The notes under the pieces: model-generated
Database searches by the model: none
Seen by the model: only the letters and a program-made list of their open reading frames with translations
Told to the model about the DNA's origin: nothing
Shown here: positions 59,976 to 64,000 of the stretch, one piece after another
How positions within the stretch are numbered: position 1 is the stretch's first letter
How the letters are laid out: the number at the start of each line of letters is the position of its first letter
Assembly (NCBI GenBank): GCA_966674685.1
Contig: CBKWJC010000010.1
Coordinates: forward strand, 29,801 to 93,800
Direction: 5' to 3'
Origin: Thainema sp966674685
Lineage (GTDB): Bacteria > Cyanobacteriota > Cyanobacteriia > Phormidesmidales > Phormidesmidaceae
DNA length: 64,000 nucleotides
Program-made: the position numbers and the translations under genes

Positions 59976-60482
59976 TTACGGACATCCCAATGATGCGCGG
60001 GTGGAAACGCCTGTGGTTGAGTTCACACCGTTTGCCTGCTGACACAGCCATTCAATCTGCTTGCCGTCCAGAATGGCATCGGTAAAGTCGGCACCTGTGA
60101 TGTTGGAGGCGTCGTCAAATATGGATTGCAGCAGGAGGGCTTGCGTTAGGTTGGCATTGCTTAAATCCACGCTGTTGAAGGTGGCGAAATCCAGCAGCGC
60201 ATTGCTCAAGTCGGCCCCGTGAAAATTCACCTCGGTCATGACGGAACCACTGAACAAGGCACCGCGCAGGTCGGCGTATTCAAACGTGGTGTATTCCAGA
60301 TTGGCGTTAGAAAATTCGGTCGCCGGAAGCTGCTGTCCGGCAAAGTCGCGGTTTTTTACCTGGGCGTGGTTGAACTTGAGTGGTGTTGACCAGTCGGCCC
60401 AGGCGGGTAGTGGTTGGAGGCTGTAGATCAAGCCAATCGTGATGATGAGTAAGAACAGACTGACTAGTCGTTTGAGGGTCAT
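59976..60482 (-). CDS. Exported pentapeptide-repeat protein (lumen type)
   Basis: A 168-aa protein. A signal peptide (LVSLFLLIITIGLIYSL ... PAWAD, cleaved near residue 30) is followed by ~75 residues of A(D/N)LxX repeats (for example FSNANLEYTTFEYADLRGALF, ADLSNALLDF, VDLSNANLTQALL) that form a right-handed quadrilateral beta helix. The end (LDGKQIEWLCQQANGVNS, GVSTRASLGCP) with two cysteines is typical of thylakoid-lumen or periplasmic pentapeptide proteins. Its function is unknown. Confidence 0.88.
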   Translation of the reverse strand: MTLKRLVSLFLLIITIGLIYSLQPLPAWADWSTPLKFNHAQVKNRDFAGQQLPATEFSNANLEYTTFEYADLRGALFSGSVMTEVNFHGADLSNALLDFATFNSVDLSNANLTQALLLQSIFDDASNITGADFTDAILDGKQIEWLCQQANGVNSTTGVSTRASLGCP

Positions 60483-60581
60483 TATTCTAGACTCCTGATG
60501 ATTGGCTGATGATACTCATCATCGGAGATTGGAGGTGCGATCGCAAATCACCATCGGATGACTAATCAAACAATCGGGATC

Positions 60582-60621
60582 AAAAAGAGCGATCGCGGAT
60601 GAATGTGCGATCGCTCTTTTT
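60582..60621. repeat. Hairpin with HIP1 in the stem, 15-bp perfect arms
   Basis: Arms 60582-60596 and 60607-60621 (AAAAAGAGCGATCGC and its complement) with a 10-nt loop. It sits upstream of the divergent pentapeptide genes, so it is not an obvious terminator. Confidence 0.75.
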
Positions 60622-60804
60622 GTTGATATGCACAAAAACAAACGTCTGTAGGGGCAGGTTTATCCGTCCAGTTGTGATCTCAAGTCAAAACGAATCAACA
60701 AAACCTGCCCTTCCGGGATGGAGATCGGCTTGGGTGCTGATCAATCAGCGTTAGTCGTTATCGAGATGTGCGAAGCGGCTGATCAATTAGCTAAAGCGAG
60801 AACG

Positions 60805-61022
60805 GCTTATGGGTTAATGGCAAATGTATAAGCGTTAGTCGCTAGGCAGTGAAGGAGTGTAGCGAATGCTTATGGGTTAGCAGCAAATGTATAAGCAGTA
60901 GCGGCTCAGCATTAAGTATTCATCCGGTTTGCTTATGTGTTTGCTGTAAAGGTATAAGCGTTAGTCGCTAGGCATTAAGCAAATGCAGCAAACGTTTATG
61001 GGTTAGTGGCAAATGAATAAGC
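60805..61022. repeat. Tandem array, four copies with exact 63-bp period
   Basis: A 29-bp core (GCTTATGGGTTA... GCAAATG TATAAGC type) starts at 60805, 60868, 60931 and 60994. The core ends are complementary (GCTTAT/ATAAGC). The 34-bp stretches between cores are also related (GTTAGTCGCTAGGCA in the first and third). A partial copy of the spacer part is at ~60748. The array lies ~295 bp upstream of the large pentapeptide gene. Confidence 0.9.
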
Positions 61023-61316
61023 GTGAACGCGATCGCAGATCATTATAGATTGGATTGAGCCAATATTTTGGCGTAGGGTATGCAGAGCAAAGTGAAACGC
61101 ATCGATAACAATTGATGCGACAAGTTGGTGCGTTCCAGAAATACCAGTTATAACCGACAAAGGTTGTATTAAGGGGACGCACCTACAAGATTTGCGATCG
61201 CACTGTTGTCAAAGTAACGCATTATTTGTCGTCGGTGGCAGATTAGTGTTGCTATACAAAAGAACTGCTTCTTATAATTTTAAAGGATTGCAATTAGTAA
61301 GAATGGTACTGGTTTC

Positions 61317-63164
61317 GTGGCAAATCAGGAGCAACTAAACCTGCTAAAGCAGAATGTTCAAGCCTGGAATGCTTGGAAAGAAGAACATCCAAATGAAACT
61401 GTGGATCTTTCTTATGCAGATCTTAGACGCGCTCGACTAAGCAAAGCCAATCTTAAAGGTGCTAACCTTTCTCATGCCAACCTCTCTGACGCTAGCTTAT
61501 CTGATGCTGACCTTCAAGATGCCGATCTTCAAAACGCTAATTTGAGCGGTGCTCTAATGTTCTCCGGAGTTAAGCTTCAAAGGGCTAACCTTAGTAGGGC
61601 CAAACTTAATGGAGTTCATCTGCCTGTAAATAACCTGAGTCAAGCTAGTTTTTTTGCCGCTGATCTCCGCAATACGAATTTAATGGGAGCTTTCTTTCTT
61701 CGCGATACTGATTTCAGAGAAGCAGATTTTCGTGGAGCTAATCTTGAAGATACTGATGTAGAAGGTGCCGACTTTCGTGGAGCTAACCTCAGCAACATTA
61801 ATCTCGGCATCATGTATCCCAGAGGTGGTGACTTCCGAGGAGCTAATCTCAGCTATGCCAGGATTATGGAGTATGGAGATCATATCAGCGGATTTGATCT
61901 CAGCAACACTAATTTTGAGCAAGCAAATCTCAGTGGAGCTGATTTTCATGACACAAATCTCAGTGGAGTTAGCTTCCGTAATGCCAAACTTGAAAGAATT
62001 AATTTAAGTAATGCGAATCTTCAGCAAGCCGATTTTCGAGGCGCTGACCTTAGTGGTGCAAATTTGAGTAGAACTGATCTTAGCAATCTTAATTTTCAAT
62101 ACGCTAATCTTAGTGGTGCGAACCTTCAGAACACAAATCTCAGAGGTACTAACTTTCACAGTGCTGATCTCAGCGACACTGATTTGAGTAGTCTTGATCT
62201 CAGAAAGGCTGATCTCCAGAGCGCGAATCTACGCAATGCTAACCTTCATGCATCTCAATTTCTAGGAACCAATTTATCTGAAGCAGTATTAACTGGAGCA
62301 TGTATTGCAGATTGGCAAATCAACAGTACAACGAAGCTTGAGGGAGTGAAATGTGACTATATTTTTCGCACTTACGACCCTGATAATGGGGAATTTACAG
62401 GGCGTCTGCCGCTAGCTCAAGATGGAGCCTTTGCCCCAGATGAGTTCACGCAAAGGTTCCAAATTATTGCTGATGCTCTTGAAACTATTGATATTACTTT
62501 TACTAAAGGGATTGACTGGCAAGCTTTCTTCCGTTCTTTTCAAGAACTACGATTCAATCACCCTGAGGCAAATATCTCGGTTCAAGGAATGGAGCGTAAG
62601 GGAGAAGCTTTTGTTATCCGGTTAGAGCTTGATGAGAAAGCCGAGAAAGCACCTATTGAGACAGAGCTAAAGCAACTTTATGCCCAACAAGTTCTGGCAA
62701 TAGAAGCTCAATACAAAGAACAGCTGCGTTTGCAAGGCGCACATTTAGAAGAAGCTCAACGAACTATTGAAGCAGAACGTCAAAGAAACTCAGAAATCAT
62801 ACAGGTGATTAGTACTATGGCTCAAACTCAAGGTGGTCAAAACTTTTATGGTCCAGTTGGGAACGTAGCCAATACAAACCAGGGGAAGATGGAGGCCGTG
62901 CTGCACAACTATGCACCTGAGCAACGCCAGAATTTAGCCGAGGCCGCAGCGGAGATCCAGGCATTGCTGAGTCAGCTTTCTGAAACATACTCGCCTGTGG
63001 AAGTGCCAGGAAAAGCAGTAGAGAAGATTGACCAAACTCCACAGCTAAAAGACCGAGTGATTGGTGCTCTAAAAGCTGGTGGCAAAACAGCACTGGAAGA
63101 ATTGGTGGAGCATCCTGCTGTGGCGATCGTGTTGGCAGCGATCGAGGGCGCTATTGAACCATGA
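61317..63164 (+). CDS. Large pentapeptide-repeat protein with conserved C-terminal tail
   Basis: A 615-aa protein without signal peptide. Residues ~25-320 are nearly continuous pentapeptide repeats (ADLRRARLSKANLKGANLS ... NLSGANLQNTNLRGTNF). A region with CIADWQINSTTKLEGVKCDYIF closes the helix, followed by a globular part (FTQRFQIIADALETIDITFTKGIDWQAFF), a coiled coil (residues ~445-490), and the tail QNFYGPVGNVANTNQGKMEAVLHNYAPEQRQNLAEAAAEIQALL, which I recall at the end of many cyanobacterial signalling or repeat proteins. It starts with GTG. Function unknown. Confidence 0.88.
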   Translation: MANQEQLNLLKQNVQAWNAWKEEHPNETVDLSYADLRRARLSKANLKGANLSHANLSDASLSDADLQDADLQNANLSGALMFSGVKLQRANLSRAKLNGVHLPVNNLSQASFFAADLRNTNLMGAFFLRDTDFREADFRGANLEDTDVEGADFRGANLSNINLGIMYPRGGDFRGANLSYARIMEYGDHISGFDLSNTNFEQANLSGADFHDTNLSGVSFRNAKLERINLSNANLQQADFRGADLSGANLSRTDLSNLNFQYANLSGANLQNTNLRGTNFHSADLSDTDLSSLDLRKADLQSANLRNANLHASQFLGTNLSEAVLTGACIADWQINSTTKLEGVKCDYIFRTYDPDNGEFTGRLPLAQDGAFAPDEFTQRFQIIADALETIDITFTKGIDWQAFFRSFQELRFNHPEANISVQGMERKGEAFVIRLELDEKAEKAPIETELKQLYAQQVLAIEAQYKEQLRLQGAHLEEAQRTIEAERQRNSEIIQVISTMAQTQGGQNFYGPVGNVANTNQGKMEAVLHNYAPEQRQNLAEAAAEIQALLSQLSETYSPVEVPGKAVEKIDQTPQLKDRVIGALKAGGKTALEELVEHPAVAIVLAAIEGAIEP

Positions 63165-63410
63165 TTCCAACTGATAAGGCTTTTGTTTGTAGAGTAGTAG
63201 TGCGATCGCAAATCTTCCAGGATGCGTTTGAAATGTAATGCACCTTTTCTATTTAGATTTGATAACTGCGATCGCAATTGAGGCTGGCTTCAGGAAAGCT
63301 GCAATAGGAAAAGTGCGATCGCACTTCACACCTGCTCTTGCCAACAAGCCTGATTGCTCTGTGGGATATCATGAAAACAGCTTCTGGGAGGTTACTTTGA
63401 GGTTACTTTC

Positions 63411-63782
63411 ATGACTTCGGCATCCAACAACCCAGCCATCATTCGCACCGAGCGGGGGCTGACCATTGCAGGCACTCGGATTACTCTGTATGACGTGATG
63501 GACTATGTGATCGGTCAATATCCCCCTAAGTTCATCCAAGGATTATTTGAGCTTACGGACGAGCAAATTGACGCTGCCCTAGCCTACATCGAAGCCAACC
63601 GCCCCCAAGTCGAAGCTGAATATCAGCAAGTAATCCAAGAAACCGAAGAACTGCGGCGATATTACGAAGAGCAAAATCGTGAGCGGGTGGCTCAAATTTC
63701 TACTTTATCTCCCCCACCTGGGCTGGAAGCCGCCTGGGAAAAACTTCAGGCATCCAAGGCGCGTCATCAGCTACAGTCGTGA
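63411..63782 (+). CDS. DUF433 family antitoxin-like protein
   Basis: A 123-aa protein with the DUF433 winged-helix pattern (IIRTERGLTIAGTRITLYDVMDYVIGQYPPKFIQGLFELTDEQIDAALAYIEANR) and a charged helical tail. DUF433 proteins are commonly antitoxins paired with a PIN-like (DUF5615-type) protein encoded directly downstream, overlapping by a few bases. Here a remnant of such a partner follows with a TCGTGA overlap. Confidence 0.85.
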   Translation: MTSASNNPAIIRTERGLTIAGTRITLYDVMDYVIGQYPPKFIQGLFELTDEQIDAALAYIEANRPQVEAEYQQVIQETEELRRYYEEQNRERVAQISTLSPPPGLEAAWEKLQASKARHQLQS

Positions 63783-63889
63783 TTTTTTTAGTTGATCATA
63801 ATCTGAAGGGACATGCACGTATTCTGCTTACACTGCCAACTACATGGGTGCAAGACGAGTTTTCATTCCATGAAAATGTAGCAGCATAA
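63779..63889 (+). pseudogene. Remnant of the PIN-like partner of the DUF433 gene
   Basis: A GTG-initiated 36-codon frame overlapping the DUF433 stop by 4 nt. It begins VIFLVDHNLKGHARIL, which is the start I expect for DUF5615-type PIN-like toxins (conserved D and N in VDHNLK), then loses similarity (LTLPTTWVQDEFSFHE) and stops at 63889. The rest of the domain is absent from the remaining sequence, so the toxin is probably broken. Confidence 0.6.
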
Positions 63890-64000
63890 TGCAGTGCGAT
63901 CGCACATCCCCAATCATGTCTGTCAATAAACCGTTATTGACTCCGCAGAGCAAATCCCGTACTGTGAAACGTTAAGTTGCTAACGCAAACATCACCTGCA

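Larger units (their letters stand above)
60483..61316. other. 834-base gene-free region with hairpin and tandem repeat array
   Basis: It holds a hairpin (60582-60621), an inverted repeat GGGGCAGGTTT/AAACCTGCCC (60651-60661 and 60701-60710), the 63-bp tandem array (60805-61022) and HIP1 sites. No protein-coding frame is supported. Confidence 0.7.

Noticed and set aside
60805..61022. CRISPR array (29-bp repeats, 34-bp spacers)
   Set aside because: The stretches between repeats are similar to each other, not unique, and no cas gene is nearby; it is a 63-bp tandem repeat.

Overview
The window comes from a cyanobacterial chromosome. The octamer GCGATCGC (HIP1) occurs throughout, and the gene set is cyanobacterial: ClpC, GUN4, DUF1824, DUF3143 and DUF4330 proteins, the HepC-like sugar transferase and a lumen-type pentapeptide protein. 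I cannot assign a genus. No rRNA, tRNA, CRISPR array, insertion sequence or prophage was found.

Left part (1-30.2 kb): mainly housekeeping and conserved unknown genes. In order these are a cut-off universal stress protein, RimM, a methyltransferase, DUF1824, RadC, an M48 protease, a DUF4330 protein, the glycogen debranching enzyme GlgX, a YaaW-family protein, a membrane J-domain protein with DUF3143, a cdaA-uppS pair (c-di-AMP synthesis and undecaprenyl diphosphate synthesis) with lysA further upstream, RimI, ClpC, an FMN-binding oxidase-like protein, a short SLH protein, a serine-recombinase-like protein, a DegT aminotransferase, an SDR enzyme, an exported GUN4-domain protein, and a run of four poorly known membrane or envelope genes, followed by a DM13 protein.

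Centre (31.4-55.1 kb): one large + strand cluster for a surface or released polysaccharide. It encodes six GT4 glycosyltransferases, a GT-C type membrane glycosyltransferase, a HepC-like initiating sugar transferase, a Wzz/tyrosine-autokinase fusion (Wzc type), a Wzx-type flippase, a Wzy/O-antigen-ligase-type membrane protein, an acyltransferase-3 protein, a complete dTDP-L-rhamnose set (rfbC-rfbD-rfbA-rfbB), and three sulfotransferases from different subfamilies. The expected product is a sulfated, probably O-acylated, deoxysugar-containing exopolysaccharide made by a Wzx/Wzy route. The block from about 37.5 to 46.5 kb is visibly AT-rich and has only two HIP1 sites, so it looks like an exchanged cassette inside an older frame.

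Right part (55.2-64 kb): a conserved hypothetical protein, glyoxalase I, a small hypothetical protein, a TrkH-type K+ transporter with a short TrkA-N partner, an exported pentapeptide protein, a 63-bp tandem repeat array, a large pentapeptide protein with a conserved cyanobacterial tail, and a DUF433 antitoxin-like gene followed by a broken toxin-like remnant.

Intergenic DNA is rich in long, often perfect, inverted repeats. Every convergent gene pair has one. There is also a 33-bp-stem perfect palindrome and a 215-bp fold-back element placed between divergent genes, where a terminator would not be expected.
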